This document shows, piece after piece, positions 38,487 through 48,209 of a stretch of DNA of 64,000 nt. Each line of letters opens with the position of its first letter. Positions within the stretch are counted from its first letter, which is position 1. Source of the DNA: Chloroflexota bacterium (GTDB lineage Bacteria > Chloroflexota > UBA6077 > FW602-bin22 > JACPRP01); the NCBI GenBank assembly GCA_016189905.1, contig JACPRP010000125.1:1-64000 (forward strand), written 5' to 3'. A program made the position numbers and the translations under genes. The notes beneath the pieces were generated by a model that was not told the origin of the DNA, did no database searches, and was given only the letters and a program-made list of their open reading frames with translations.

Positions 38487-39677
38487 GTGCCTGTCACCTT
38501 GGACGCGAGAGATGATTCGACGCAGAAAACATCGCCTCGGGAGAGAATCTTCACACCAGGCTTCGCTCTAAACTGCGCGGCCTCCTTCGGATCGTTCATC
38601 AGCTTCTACGTGATGCTGGCCTCACTCCCCCTCCTCGTCGTCAAGGAACTGGAGGGTCAAGAATCCGATGTCGGCCTGGTCATGGGCGTCTTTGCGGTCA
38701 GCGCAGTGACGGTGCGTCCGTTTGTCGGCAGGGCAGCGGACCGATGGGGGAGAAAGGGATTGATGGCTGGGGGCGCCGCGCTAATGGTGATGACAGCCAT
38801 CGCCTTCATCCTGGTACCGAGCATCACCTTCCTCCTACCGCTTCGCTTCGTGCAGGGCATGGGATGGGGCGCGTTCAGCACGGCCGCGGCGGCACTGATC
38901 GCCGATGTCGCTCCGGCGAGCAGGCGTGGAGAGGCGCTAGGCTACTATGGAATGTTTGCGGGCATCGCGATGGCAGTTGGTCCCGCCGTTGGCGTCTTCC
39001 TCGCCGATAGCTACGGCTTCCCTGCGATGTTTGCGCTATCCGCCGCCGCAGCGGCGGCCGGCATGGTATGTTCGCTAGCCATCGTGGAGCCACGGCCCGC
39101 TCTCCAGAGAAGTGCGGCGCCGCTGAGCCTTACGAACACCTTGCATCGCAAGTCGTTTTTCCCATCGAGCGTCATATTCTGCAGCTCGGTGCCCTACTCC
39201 GCGGTGATGACCTTCATCCCCGTTTTCGCCGCGGCGCAGGGAATCGGCAACCCGGGCCTGTTCTTCACCGTCTACGCTATTTCCCTCGTGGTATTTCGCG
39301 CGCCAATCGGTAAGCTGTCAGACATCCTTGGCCGCAAGCCGGTCATAGGGCCAGGGCTGGTGGTGGGCGCTCTTTCGCTCGCTATTCTGTCGCAGGCTGG
39401 GTCGATGCCTATGTTCGTCCTGGTCGCCTTCCTCTATGGCCTTCACTTCGCGGCGGTGCAGCCGCTGCTGATGGCGATGACCGTCGACCGCGTTTCCCCT
39501 GGCGAACGTGGCGCGGCGATGGGCACATTCACCCTGGCCATGGACCTTGGCATCGGCATCGGCGCGTTCCTCTGGGGATACGTCGCCGAGGCGGTCGGCT
39601 TCAACTCGACCTATGTCATCGCGGCCGCGCTCACGTCAGTGGGCCTCGGCGTTCTCTTGCTTGGGCGAAGGCGATAA
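38487..39677 (+). CDS. MFS transporter
   Basis: 12-TM pattern; GRAADRWGRKGLM, GKLSDILGRKPVIGPG. Confidence 0.92.
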   Translation: MPVTLDARDDSTQKTSPRERIFTPGFALNCAASFGSFISFYVMLASLPLLVVKELEGQESDVGLVMGVFAVSAVTVRPFVGRAADRWGRKGLMAGGAALMVMTAIAFILVPSITFLLPLRFVQGMGWGAFSTAAAALIADVAPASRRGEALGYYGMFAGIAMAVGPAVGVFLADSYGFPAMFALSAAAAAAGMVCSLAIVEPRPALQRSAAPLSLTNTLHRKSFFPSSVIFCSSVPYSAVMTFIPVFAAAQGIGNPGLFFTVYAISLVVFRAPIGKLSDILGRKPVIGPGLVVGALSLAILSQAGSMPMFVLVAFLYGLHFAAVQPLLMAMTVDRVSPGERGAAMGTFTLAMDLGIGIGAFLWGYVAEAVGFNSTYVIAAALTSVGLGVLLLGRRR

Positions 39678-39712
39678 CTCCAGCATCTCCTCAACCAGAA
39701 TGCTCCGATGCC

Positions 39713-39863
39713 TATAGCAGTTTGCAAAGGATTTTGGCTGGCGGAGCAGCCACCGATATACCGAGCGTATGCAATGTAGCGCGGGGGCTCGTCCCCCGCC
39801 CCGCCCAGCGGGGGGAGGAGCCCCCGCGCTACGGGTAGCCATATCAAAATGCAAACTGCTATA
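39713..39863. repeat. 151-bp MITE-like element with perfect 14-bp terminal inverted repeats
   Basis: tatagcagtttgca (39713-39726) / tgcaaactgctata (39850-39863); internal gtagcgcgggggctc...gagcccccgcgctac hairpin 39776-39832. Confidence 0.85.
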
Positions 39864-40084
39864 TGAGCACTCTTCGCGGGAGCGTTTTGTCGCACCCTTT
39901 GTGAAAGGGAGGGGATATCTTGACCGCGTTCATCGTTCGGTCGCGTTTGCGCCTACTGCATAGAGGGAGGCGTGAGGTGGAGACGCGCTTCAAGTGGAAG
40001 GACGTCTCCACGCCTGCGCGCTATGTGCCACTATCGATGGAGACCGACGCGGATTTTGAAAACCGCGTCGGTCTATTTGCAGTG

Positions 40085-40486
40085 CTACATTCGGAGCGGC
40101 GACTGTCCCTTGCTGAAGAAGGTTATCTCTCCGTCGTGCCACTCGGGCTCGCCCTCCATAAAGCTCAACATTTTTTTGTAACGAGCATCTTGCTCAGGAC
40201 TCTTGGCGTTGGCCCAATACTTATCTTTGTTTTCGAACACGACGGCCATGAAGCAATCGTTGGGGTCCGAATCCATGCGGTAGATATACGTACCGACGAT
40301 GCCAGGTATCTGCTTCATGTTTTCTTGAAGTTCTTTCGACAGCATATCGAACGAGGCACCTGACTTCAGGCGGAAGTGAGCTACTGTTCCGTACACTTTG
40401 GTCTCCTTGTGAATTTGCTCTCGAATCGGCTTGGCCATTCGGCTCTTTTGAGCCAGAGCATTAACTAATTGCAAGAAATGTGCCAT
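40085..40486 (-). CDS. antibiotic biosynthesis monooxygenase (ABM)-fold-like small protein
   Basis: YGTVAHFRLKSGASFDMLSKELQENMKQIPGIVGTYIYRMDSDPNDCFMAVVFENKDKYWANAKSPEQDARY. Confidence 0.65.
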   Translation of the reverse strand: MAHFLQLVNALAQKSRMAKPIREQIHKETKVYGTVAHFRLKSGASFDMLSKELQENMKQIPGIVGTYIYRMDSDPNDCFMAVVFENKDKYWANAKSPEQDARYKKMLSFMEGEPEWHDGEITFFSKGQSPLRM

Positions 40487-40627
40487 TCAATGGTCTTCCT
40501 TCGGCGGACGAGAGGTGAAGATGGCTCAGCCGCCTCTTTCGTTGTTCGAATCGCCGCAGGGGTTGTAATAATGGGCGTTAGATAATATAATTCTGCGCGG
40601 CGCGAGTAAGTCGGCGAGGGGGGTAGA

Positions 40628-40993
40628 TTGAATAGTCTCGTATTATTGATCATCGCTATATGCATGTCGGCAACTGGAGAGCTTCTGCTCAAGTACGGCA
40701 TGAATCAGGTTGGCGTTCTATCGTTGCACCCGGACAACATTGTCGCGGGCCTGTGGCGGAGCTTCACATCCCCGTTCATACTGTTGGGATTCGTCGCGGT
40801 CTTCGGCGGGTCTATCTTCTGGCTTTCCGTCATATCCCGCGTGCAACTCAGCTACGCGTATCCGATGCTTAGCCTCGGATATGTGCTGGTGGTGGTCGCC
40901 TCCTGGATGTTTCTCAACGAGCAGTTCAATCCGATGCGGCTCGTCGGAGTTCTCGTGATTTGCGCGGGCGTGGTGGTCGTATCTCGGACCTGA
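40628..40993 (+). CDS. SMR/EamA-like four-TM transporter
   Basis: four hydrophobic segments; LSYAYPMLSLGYVLVVVASWMFLNEQFNPMRLVGVLVICAGVVVVS. Confidence 0.85.
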   Translation: MNSLVLLIIAICMSATGELLLKYGMNQVGVLSLHPDNIVAGLWRSFTSPFILLGFVAVFGGSIFWLSVISRVQLSYAYPMLSLGYVLVVVASWMFLNEQFNPMRLVGVLVICAGVVVVSRT

Positions 40994-41022
40994 CGGGTCT
41001 TCGAATGTTCCCGCGAAGCACT

Positions 41023-41661
41023 TCAGCGGCGCGGCAAGCGCTCCAGTTGTGTCTTCGTGCAGTTGAGAAGCACGCGATCATTCCTGGCCTCGGCGATCCA
41101 GTTGGCTGGCACGACGAAATCGTTCGTCCGAATCATACCGGCCCGCACGACGATGGCCGTCACCTCCTGGGACACGGGAGCGAAGATGACCTCCTGAATG
41201 GTCCCAACCCGGCCATCCCTGCAATCGACTTCAGTGCCCTCACTCAACTCAACGCCACCGCTGGGAACCCTCTCTCCCCGCTGCGCCTCCTGGGCCTTCG
41301 TTTGTAGCTCCTCACGCGAGCCGCTGATATCGACATAGCCCGGCACCGGCACCAGCACATGGGCAGGCACGTAGATAGACGGCGGCGTCCAGTGAGTCGG
41401 CGGAACCGTATAGTTCTCGGGGATAAACTCCGGCATCTTCTCCAGCTCTCTGGCCGTTACCTTCAGGGAGACAGTTTTCCTGTCGGCGGCGGCAATGAGA
41501 GCTGTAGGAACAACGACGTCGCGAGGAAGAAAGAAACCTTTGTGGACCACGATGCTAATCAACCTGTCTTGTTCCGGCAGAACGATCACACGGTCCACAT
41601 GGCCCGCTTTCTGGCCATCAGAGGTGATCACCTCCGCTCCGATATTGACTTCCATCGCCAC
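41023..41661 (-). CDS. PRC-barrel domain protein
   Basis: GAEVITSDGQKAGHVDRVIVLPEQDRLISIVVHKGFFLPRDVVVP and second copy VDCRDGRVGTIQEVIFAPVSQEVTAIVVRAG. Confidence 0.85.
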   Translation of the reverse strand: MAMEVNIGAEVITSDGQKAGHVDRVIVLPEQDRLISIVVHKGFFLPRDVVVPTALIAAADRKTVSLKVTARELEKMPEFIPENYTVPPTHWTPPSIYVPAHVLVPVPGYVDISGSREELQTKAQEAQRGERVPSGGVELSEGTEVDCRDGRVGTIQEVIFAPVSQEVTAIVVRAGMIRTNDFVVPANWIAEARNDRVLLNCTKTQLERLPRR

Positions 41662-41826
41662 CCCTCCCGGACACAGGCCTCAGGGTTCAGGGTAGAGGGT
41701 TTAGGTTTGAGGGTCCCGATATCATCCTCCATCACCACCCCTCCTGCACGCGGCGGCACCGTGTCATAGCTCCCGCGAACACCGTGGGTAACGGTGTTTC
41801 GCGAAACAGGCGCAAGATGTGTGCCA

Positions 41827-43008
41827 TCACGCTTTTCTTCTCTGCGCTTCGACCCACTTCGCCTTCTGGGAGAGGCGGACGCCTTGATCGGTGGGGGTAT
41901 AGCTCGCCAAGAACTCTTCGCGCAACCGGTCGAAGCTGCCACTCAAGATGGAAGCCCTCACCTCTTCCATCAGCCTAATCATAAAGCGGAGGTTATGGAT
42001 GCTGGCCAGCCTGTAGGCCAGAAGCTCCTCGGAGCGGAACAGATGATGAACGTAGGCGGCGCTGAACGTGCGGCAGGTGTAGCAGTCGCAGGATTCGTCG
42101 ATGGGTTGGTCGAGCGCCTTGAACGAAGCATTGCCAATATTGCGACGGCCGTGGCGCGTGAAGAGCGCACCGTTTCGAGCCACCCGCGTAGGCAACACGC
42201 AGTCGAACATGTCGATGCCGCGCGCCACGAACTCAACCAGGTCCTCGGGGGAGCCGACCCCCATCAGGTAGCGCGGCTTGCCCTCTGGGAGCAGGGGGAC
42301 GGTTTCCTCGAGGATTTTCGCCGAAAGCTCTTTCGGCTCGCCCACGCTAAGGCCGCCGATGGCGTAGCCCGGAAAGTCGAGCGAGGTCAGGAAGCGCGCG
42401 CTCTCGCGACGTAGCTCCGGGAACATCCCGCCTTGCACGATGCCGAAAAGCGCCTGATCCCGCCTGGTTTGAGCGGCGAGGCAACGCTGGGCCCAATTGT
42501 GGGTTCTTTTCAGCGCTTTGCGGTTGTACTCCAGGTCGCTGGGATAGGGCGTACACTCGTCAAAGGCCATAATCACGTCCGCGCCAAGCTCTTCCTGGAT
42601 GGCGATCACCCGTTCAGGCGTGAAAAGATGCTCCGAGCCATCGATGTGCGAGCGAAAGGACACACCGTCGTCTCTGACGCGACCCAGATGCCCCAGGCTG
42701 AAGACCTGGAAGCCTCCGCTGTCGGTGAGAATCGGCCGTGGCCACGCCATAAATCGGTGCAAGCCGCCAAAGGAAGCGATCAGCGACGATCCCGGGCGCA
42801 GGAAAAGATGGTATGTGTTGGAGAGGATGATCCTGGCGCCGATCTCCAGCAGCTCGAGCGGCGAGAGGGTTTTCACGGTGGCCTGAGTGCCAACAGGCAT
42901 AAATACAGGCGTCGGCACGTCGCCATGGGGCGTGTGCAATACCCCGGCCCTCGCCGCGGAATGCTTTTCAGTTTTGACTAGCTCAAAGAAAGCCGCCATC
43001 TTACTCAC
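41827..43008 (-). CDS. tgt: tRNA-guanine transglycosylase
   Basis: PVFMPVGTQATVKTLSP, ILTDSGGFQVFSL, VLPTRVARNGALFT, CDCYTCRTFSAAYVHHLFRSEE. Confidence 0.97.
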   Translation of the reverse strand: MSKMAAFFELVKTEKHSAARAGVLHTPHGDVPTPVFMPVGTQATVKTLSPLELLEIGARIILSNTYHLFLRPGSSLIASFGGLHRFMAWPRPILTDSGGFQVFSLGHLGRVRDDGVSFRSHIDGSEHLFTPERVIAIQEELGADVIMAFDECTPYPSDLEYNRKALKRTHNWAQRCLAAQTRRDQALFGIVQGGMFPELRRESARFLTSLDFPGYAIGGLSVGEPKELSAKILEETVPLLPEGKPRYLMGVGSPEDLVEFVARGIDMFDCVLPTRVARNGALFTRHGRRNIGNASFKALDQPIDESCDCYTCRTFSAAYVHHLFRSEELLAYRLASIHNLRFMIRLMEEVRASILSGSFDRLREEFLASYTPTDQGVRLSQKAKWVEAQRRKA

Positions 43009-43427
43009 CTACACAATGCTCAAGGCTCAAGGCTCGATGACAAATTATACCAGAAGCCGTCCCGGGTCTCCCACTCCTGTCGCCCCCAATCGGGGATCAC
43101 GCTTCCCTGCCTCCCGCCCCACAGTCTTACTGATGTCTGCATAGCATGCTAAACCTCGCTGGGGCGACAACGCAGGCTGGTTTCAAACCCGCCCCTACAA
43201 GTGCTCAGGCATCTACGCAGGAATCGGTAAGGTTGTGTTGAGCTTCCCGCGTGATACTCGGTAAATCAACACAGCCTCTCGTGCACACGGAGTGAGGTTT
43301 GGTTATCGCTACGGAAGGGCAACTAGAGAGCACACGCGCAGATTGCCTGGTGGAAACCCTGTTGGCGCATCTTGTATAATAGCTGTTGTCGGCTGAACAT
43401 AAGAGCAGGTGGTGGGAGTAGAGACGG

Positions 43428-44471
43428 ATGATGGAACGAGTTGTGTCGCCGAAGATGAAGGAAGAAGACCTGGCCATTGATGCCAGCCTGAGGCCAAAGC
43501 GTCTTGACGATTACATCGGCCAGAACAAGGTAAAAGAGAACCTCAAGATTCTTATCGGGGCAGCGAAGGCTCGTGGAGAGGCGCTAGACCACGTGCTGCT
43601 TTATGGTCCGCCGGGACTGGGCAAGACGACGCTGGCGAACATCATCGCCAACGAGATGGAGGTAAAGATCAAGGTAAGCTCGGGTCCCGCCATCGTCATT
43701 CCCGGCGACCTGGCCTCCATTTTGACGACGCTGCAAAAGGGCGACATGCTGTTCGTCGACGAGATACACCGCCTCAGTCGGGTGGTGGAAGAGGCTCTTT
43801 ATCCCGCGATGGAGGATTTTGCCTGGGACATGATCCTTGGCAAAGGGATGGCCGCCAAGAGCATCAGGCTAAAGCTGCCACATTTCACGATCATCGGCGC
43901 TACCACCCGCTACGCTCTCTTGAGCTCGCCCCTGCGGGATCGCTTCGGCGCCACCTACCGTCTCGACTTCTACGACGTAGAGGCCATGGAGAAGATCGTC
44001 CACCGCTCGGCCAGAATCCTGAACGTGAAGATCGAGGACGCGGGCACATACGAGATAGCCCGTCGGTCGCGGGGCACGCCGCGCGTCGCCAACCGCTTGC
44101 TCAAGCGGGTGCGGGACTTCGCCGAGGTTAGGGCTGGTGGCATCGTCACCGAGGCGGTGGCGGCCGAGGCGCTGGAGCTGCTGGAGGTCGATCATCTCGG
44201 ACTGGACGACGTCGATCGCAGGGTGCTCGAAACGATCATCAAGAAGTTCGAGGGCGGACCCGTCGGCATCGAGACGATCGCGGCGGCGACCAGCGAGGAG
44301 GCCGACACGATTATGGACGTCTACGAGCCATACCTTCTGCAGCTCGGCTTTATCGCGAGGACGCCACGCGGCCGCGTGGCCACCAGGGCAGCCTACGAAC
44401 ACCTTGGCTTGCCCTATAAGGAGAAGGCGCCGGAGCCGGATGACAGGCCGCAGCAACAGGCGTTGTGGTAG
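43428..44471 (+). CDS. ruvB: Holliday junction branch migration DNA helicase RuvB
   Basis: [59 protein letters not shown]. Confidence 0.97.
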   Translation: MMERVVSPKMKEEDLAIDASLRPKRLDDYIGQNKVKENLKILIGAAKARGEALDHVLLYGPPGLGKTTLANIIANEMEVKIKVSSGPAIVIPGDLASILTTLQKGDMLFVDEIHRLSRVVEEALYPAMEDFAWDMILGKGMAAKSIRLKLPHFTIIGATTRYALLSSPLRDRFGATYRLDFYDVEAMEKIVHRSARILNVKIEDAGTYEIARRSRGTPRVANRLLKRVRDFAEVRAGGIVTEAVAAEALELLEVDHLGLDDVDRRVLETIIKKFEGGPVGIETIAAATSEEADTIMDVYEPYLLQLGFIARTPRGRVATRAAYEHLGLPYKEKAPEPDDRPQQQALW

Positions 44472-44479
44472 ATGGTAGG

Positions 44480-44713
44480 ATGACAGAGTTCGAGAATCTG
44501 GGACGAATCCTGCTCTTGATCGGGCTGCTGGCTGTCGTGCTGGGAGGAATTCTGCTCCTGGCCGGGAAGGTCCCTTTTGTGGGACGGCTGCCAGGGGATA
44601 TTCTGATAAAGTCCGACAATGTGACCTGCTGGATTCCGATCATGACCTCGATTTTGCTCAGCATCTTGCTGTCTATTATTCTGATGCTCGTGAACTTGTT
44701 TCTCCGCCGCTAA
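44480..44713 (+). CDS. DUF2905 family small membrane protein
   Basis: LGRILLLIGLLAVVLGGILLLAGKVPFVGRLPGDILIKSDNVTCWIPIMTSILLSILLSIIL. Confidence 0.85.
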   Translation: MTEFENLGRILLLIGLLAVVLGGILLLAGKVPFVGRLPGDILIKSDNVTCWIPIMTSILLSILLSIILMLVNLFLRR

Positions 44714-44723
44714 GTAAGCACAA

Positions 44724-45530
44724 ATGGAGGTGGTCGCCGTGGCATTCGACTTTCGGCAAAAGATAGTTGAAGATGGAGAGATCATCGACGAAGAAGCTGC
44801 GCGCAGCTATGTCGAGGAGCTCATCGAGCTGTTCGCGGAATCGCCAGAGGGTAAGGCGCTGGCCAGCCGTGGGGTAGAACCTGGGCATTACCTCGACATG
44901 TTCCTGGACTACGAACTGAGGTACGTCGGCGCCAGCCCGGCCGAGATGGACCCGCACGATATTCGCGAGACCCTCGACGTGATGGCCGAGAAGATCACGG
45001 CCAGGCCAGAAGATCTGGACAAGGCAATCCCGGAGCTGGAGGCATTCTGCGACTTCGTCGGTCGCGCCTTCGCGTTCGAGAAAGCCGCCGCTTGGAAGCG
45101 CGCGATTCAGGATGCCGCGTCGGGCTTCCACCGCTCTGTTCGGGACCCCCGACACTGGGGCATGGCGAAGTCGATGATGATGGGAGGTATGTCACGGGGC
45201 TTCGACCTTGGCACCAAGGAAGGCGTAAATCGATGGCTTAGCGTGAAGCAGGCCGAGCAGGTCGCAAGGCTGGAAGCCGAAACGGGTCTGGCGCCCAAAA
45301 GGAAGATGTCGCTTGGGGATCGACTGCTCCGCGCCATCGGCATCAGAAGGGAAGCGAGCATACCTGCCCCCAGCGCGCAAGAAGCCGGGGAACTTTACAT
45401 CGGCGACCTCGCCGGTGATGAGCCCGATCTTCTCACGCCCGGCCCCCCGACGACGTCACCCAGCAGTCGAAAGAAGAACAAGGCCCGCCGCAAGCAGGCC
45501 AAGGCCAACCGACGGAAGAACCGGCGTTAG
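44724..45530 (+). CDS. hypothetical protein with Lys/Arg-rich C-terminus
   Basis: long ORF, RBS ggaggt, tail SRKKNKARRKQAKANRRKNRR. Confidence 0.7.
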   Translation: MEVVAVAFDFRQKIVEDGEIIDEEAARSYVEELIELFAESPEGKALASRGVEPGHYLDMFLDYELRYVGASPAEMDPHDIRETLDVMAEKITARPEDLDKAIPELEAFCDFVGRAFAFEKAAAWKRAIQDAASGFHRSVRDPRHWGMAKSMMMGGMSRGFDLGTKEGVNRWLSVKQAEQVARLEAETGLAPKRKMSLGDRLLRAIGIRREASIPAPSAQEAGELYIGDLAGDEPDLLTPGPPTTSPSSRKKNKARRKQAKANRRKNRR

Positions 45531-45586
45531 ATTGATGGCTGTGTAGTAGTCACATCGGCACTGCGTGCTAGAGTCGCCGGTCTGGC

Positions 45587-46002
45587 TCACGATATCTCAT
45601 GCTCCTCTCGCTTCAGGAACGCCTCCGTTTGGGCAAGAAACTCGGCTGCCTTGCGCTGGAGATCGACTACATCGGCTTCCGTTGCCGTTTCCAGGAATTG
45701 ATACTCACTCACCTGTCGGCGATCGAAGGCGTTGTGTAGCCAGGCGTGCAATTCGGATGGCAAGACCTTGGTCTTCGGTCTTCGGTCTTCGCGAAGTGAC
45801 GTCCAAACGCGGCAATGACGGCTTGGCGCTTAGTGTAGGTCATACCTTGCGCCCGAAGCAGGGCTTGCGCACAGTAGAACATCGCATAATAGAGCCGGGA
45901 GACGGCTGAATCGTAATCACCATACCGGCGCAGCACTTCAGCGGTATCAAGGTAGCGACGCGCCTTGGCAAGCATGAGCGCGATGGGGTCTGGCTGGCTC
46001 AC
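45587..46002 (-). pseudogene. HEPN domain protein frameshifted at a heptanucleotide repeat
   Basis: AKARRYLDTAEVLRRYGDYDSAVSRLYYAMFYCAQALL; after the 7-bp repeat the other frame continues KVLPSELHAWLHNAFDRRQVSEYQFLETATEADVVDLQRKAAEFLAQTEAFLKREEHEIS*. Confidence 0.8.
45770..45790. repeat. three perfect copies of heptamer ggtcttc (gaagacc on minus strand)
   Basis: 45770-45776, 45777-45783, 45784-45790. Confidence 0.97.
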
Positions 46003-46391
46003 ACGGCAACTCCTTCACGCAACACGCTCTCAAACAGTGGCTCGACTTGCTTGTGAAACCACTCCTCAGCAACTGGCACCGTGCTGATCAGGAGATCGTG
46101 GCGCAGGCAGATGTCAGCGACAATCTGGCTGTAGCGGTTGATCTCCTCGCCAGGCCTGACCGTGCCGGACAGCACGATGAGCACATCCACATCGGAATCA
46201 TCACGATAGTCACCTCTGGCATAGGATCCGAAGAGATAGATCCCCCGCATCCTCTCGCCGTAAAGATTCGCAAGCGCCATCTTCAACTCCGCCAGAGCAG
46301 CCTCGACATTCGGCGGTGGCTTAGACTTACGCCGTCGGCCCAACGGGCACCCCCTTCCAGTCCCTGGCAATGTAACGCACCGTTCTTTCAA
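45999..46391 (-). CDS. MNT-type nucleotidyltransferase (HEPN partner)
   Basis: YLFGSYARGDYRDDSDVDVLIVLSG (GSx9-10DxD motif); 4-bp overlap with HEPN gene. Confidence 0.88.
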   Translation of the reverse strand: MKERCVTLPGTGRGCPLGRRRKSKPPPNVEAALAELKMALANLYGERMRGIYLFGSYARGDYRDDSDVDVLIVLSGTVRPGEEINRYSQIVADICLRHDLLISTVPVAEEWFHKQVEPLFESVLREGVAV

Positions 46392-46700
46392 GCGGAATCG
46401 TAATCGCCATCGTTGCGGAGCACTTCGGCCGAACGGAGATACCGCTTTGCATTCTCGATCAGGGCTCAGTTCGCCCTATGTCGAATGGCTCCACTGTTAT
46501 GGTCTCCATAATCTGATTGACTCGCGCCACAGTCGCTTCGCTCACACATTTGAATTGTGCGCCACTGGAGATGTTGGACGTGCAGGAACGTCGCGCAAAT
46601 GAACAACCCCTCTGCTTGGTATTATAGCAGGATTCAGGTGCCATTGGTAACTGAGGTCTACTCGACGTTCGCCGGCGGGCAGGGGTAATGCGTTTTCGGA

Positions 46701-46802
46701 GGCGTCGATGATAGCAAGGCCTCGGCCATCGAAGAGGGCAAGGCATTCGCGCCTTATTATCGGAGTATTCTATAAGGCGAGGGCGGGAATGCTTTGCCGC
46801 TA
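46701..46802. repeat. dispersed imperfect-palindrome element (ggcaaggcattcgcgcc...ggcgggaatgctttgcc), related to 59637-59689
   Basis: shared ggcgtcgaYRatagcaagg..aGGGCAAaGC.TTCGCGCC. Confidence 0.65.
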
Positions 46803-46957
46803 CCAGCCTAGCGGTCATATGGTGGCTCGGCCCCGGTCTGCCTAACCACGCATCCCCCAAGGACGGGCCGCTACGTCTTTGGGGAATGCCCATTGGGGAA
46901 TGCCCATTCGCCAGCTCGATTTGCAGCCATCGGCTCAAATCGGCTAGAATCGAATTG

Positions 46958-48049
46958 ATGAGGAATGTTATTGTTTCACCCAGGACAGAAGATTATCATT
47001 ACGAGCTGCCGGCGGGGCGCATTGCTCAGGCGCCGGTGGAGCCGCGCGATGCCTCTAAGCTGATGCTTGTCTACCGGCGGGACGGGAGCATCGACCACAG
47101 GCGCTTTCGCGACATCGTGGATTACCTGCGGCCTGGCGATTTGCTCGTGTGCAACGAGAGCCGCGTGATTCCGGCCCGCCTCAACGGCCGCAAGGTCGGG
47201 ACGGGTGGACAGGTGGAGGCGCTGCTGGTCTCCAGGCAAGGGCCCTGCGTCTGGGAGGCGCTGGTCAGGCCGGGGCGTCGGCTTCGAGAGGGATCGATCG
47301 TCGAGTTCGTAAAGCCTGGCAGCGACGGAGCAGACAAGCAGGCGCAGGTCACGGGCACGATTTATGGTCGAACGCCGTCGGGTGGACGGCTTGTCGAGTT
47401 CACCTGCGAGGGCGATGTCGACAAGCGACTGGAAGAGTTGGGCGTCGTGCCGTTGCCGCCTTATGTCCACCTGCCCCTGGACGATCCGGAGCGCTATCAA
47501 ACGGTGTACGCCCGGGTGAAGGGATCGGTGGCCGCGCCGACGGCGGGACTGCACTTCACGCCGGACCTGCTGGAAAGAATCCGAAGCCGGGGCGTAGACT
47601 TCGCCTTCGTCACGCTGCATATCGGACTGGATACGTTTCGTCCGGTTCAGGTAGAGAACGTCGCCGAGCACAAGATGCACTCGGAGTACTGTGAGCTGAC
47701 CGATGTTGTGAGCGCTCAGCTCAACGCGGCGAGGCGGGAGGGCAGGCGGATCATCGCCATCGGCACCACCAGCGTCAGGGCGCTGGAATCGGCGGCTCAA
47801 GCCGCCGCCCGGGCAGGTGCGACGGAAGTATTCACTCCCTTCCGTGGGTGGACGGATATCTTCATTTACCCTGGATACCGGTTCCGCGCCGTCGACGCCC
47901 TCGTGACCAACTTTCACCTACCGAGATCGACGCTTCTGATGCTCGTCTCCGCGTTCGCCGGCAAGGACTTGATCGACAGGGCATACGCCACCGCAGTTGC
48001 GGAAGACTACAGGTTCTTCAGTTTTGGGGACGCGATGCTTCTGATCTAG
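46958..48049 (+). CDS. queA: S-adenosylmethionine:tRNA ribosyltransferase-isomerase (start 46958 likely)
   Basis: YHYELPAGRIAQAPVEPRDASKLMLVYRRDG, VCNESRVIPARLNGRK, APTAGLHFTPDLLERI, TNFHLPRSTLLMLVSAFAG. Confidence 0.96.
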   Translation: MRNVIVSPRTEDYHYELPAGRIAQAPVEPRDASKLMLVYRRDGSIDHRRFRDIVDYLRPGDLLVCNESRVIPARLNGRKVGTGGQVEALLVSRQGPCVWEALVRPGRRLREGSIVEFVKPGSDGADKQAQVTGTIYGRTPSGGRLVEFTCEGDVDKRLEELGVVPLPPYVHLPLDDPERYQTVYARVKGSVAAPTAGLHFTPDLLERIRSRGVDFAFVTLHIGLDTFRPVQVENVAEHKMHSEYCELTDVVSAQLNAARREGRRIIAIGTTSVRALESAAQAAARAGATEVFTPFRGWTDIFIYPGYRFRAVDALVTNFHLPRSTLLMLVSAFAGKDLIDRAYATAVAEDYRFFSFGDAMLLI

Positions 48050-48209
48050 CGCTCCCCTAGCCGGGCAAAAATACCCTTCAGGTCCTGCTCAAAGTCTTCC
48101 AGATCGTATTGCATCAGCACTTTCTTTTGTCTAATTTGACAAAGCGGTGGCGATGGCTTATGCTTGCGGCTATGCGATGCGGTAGCTTCTTTCTGATACT
48201 TCCGCAGGC

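Noticed and set aside
46876-46905. ggggaatgcccatt tandem duplication before queA
   Set aside because: Only two copies of a 14-bp unit; too little to interpret beyond slippage.
46459-46938. Minus-strand ORF of 159 aa
   Set aside because: Covers the palindromic repeat region upstream of queA; sequence looks non-coding.
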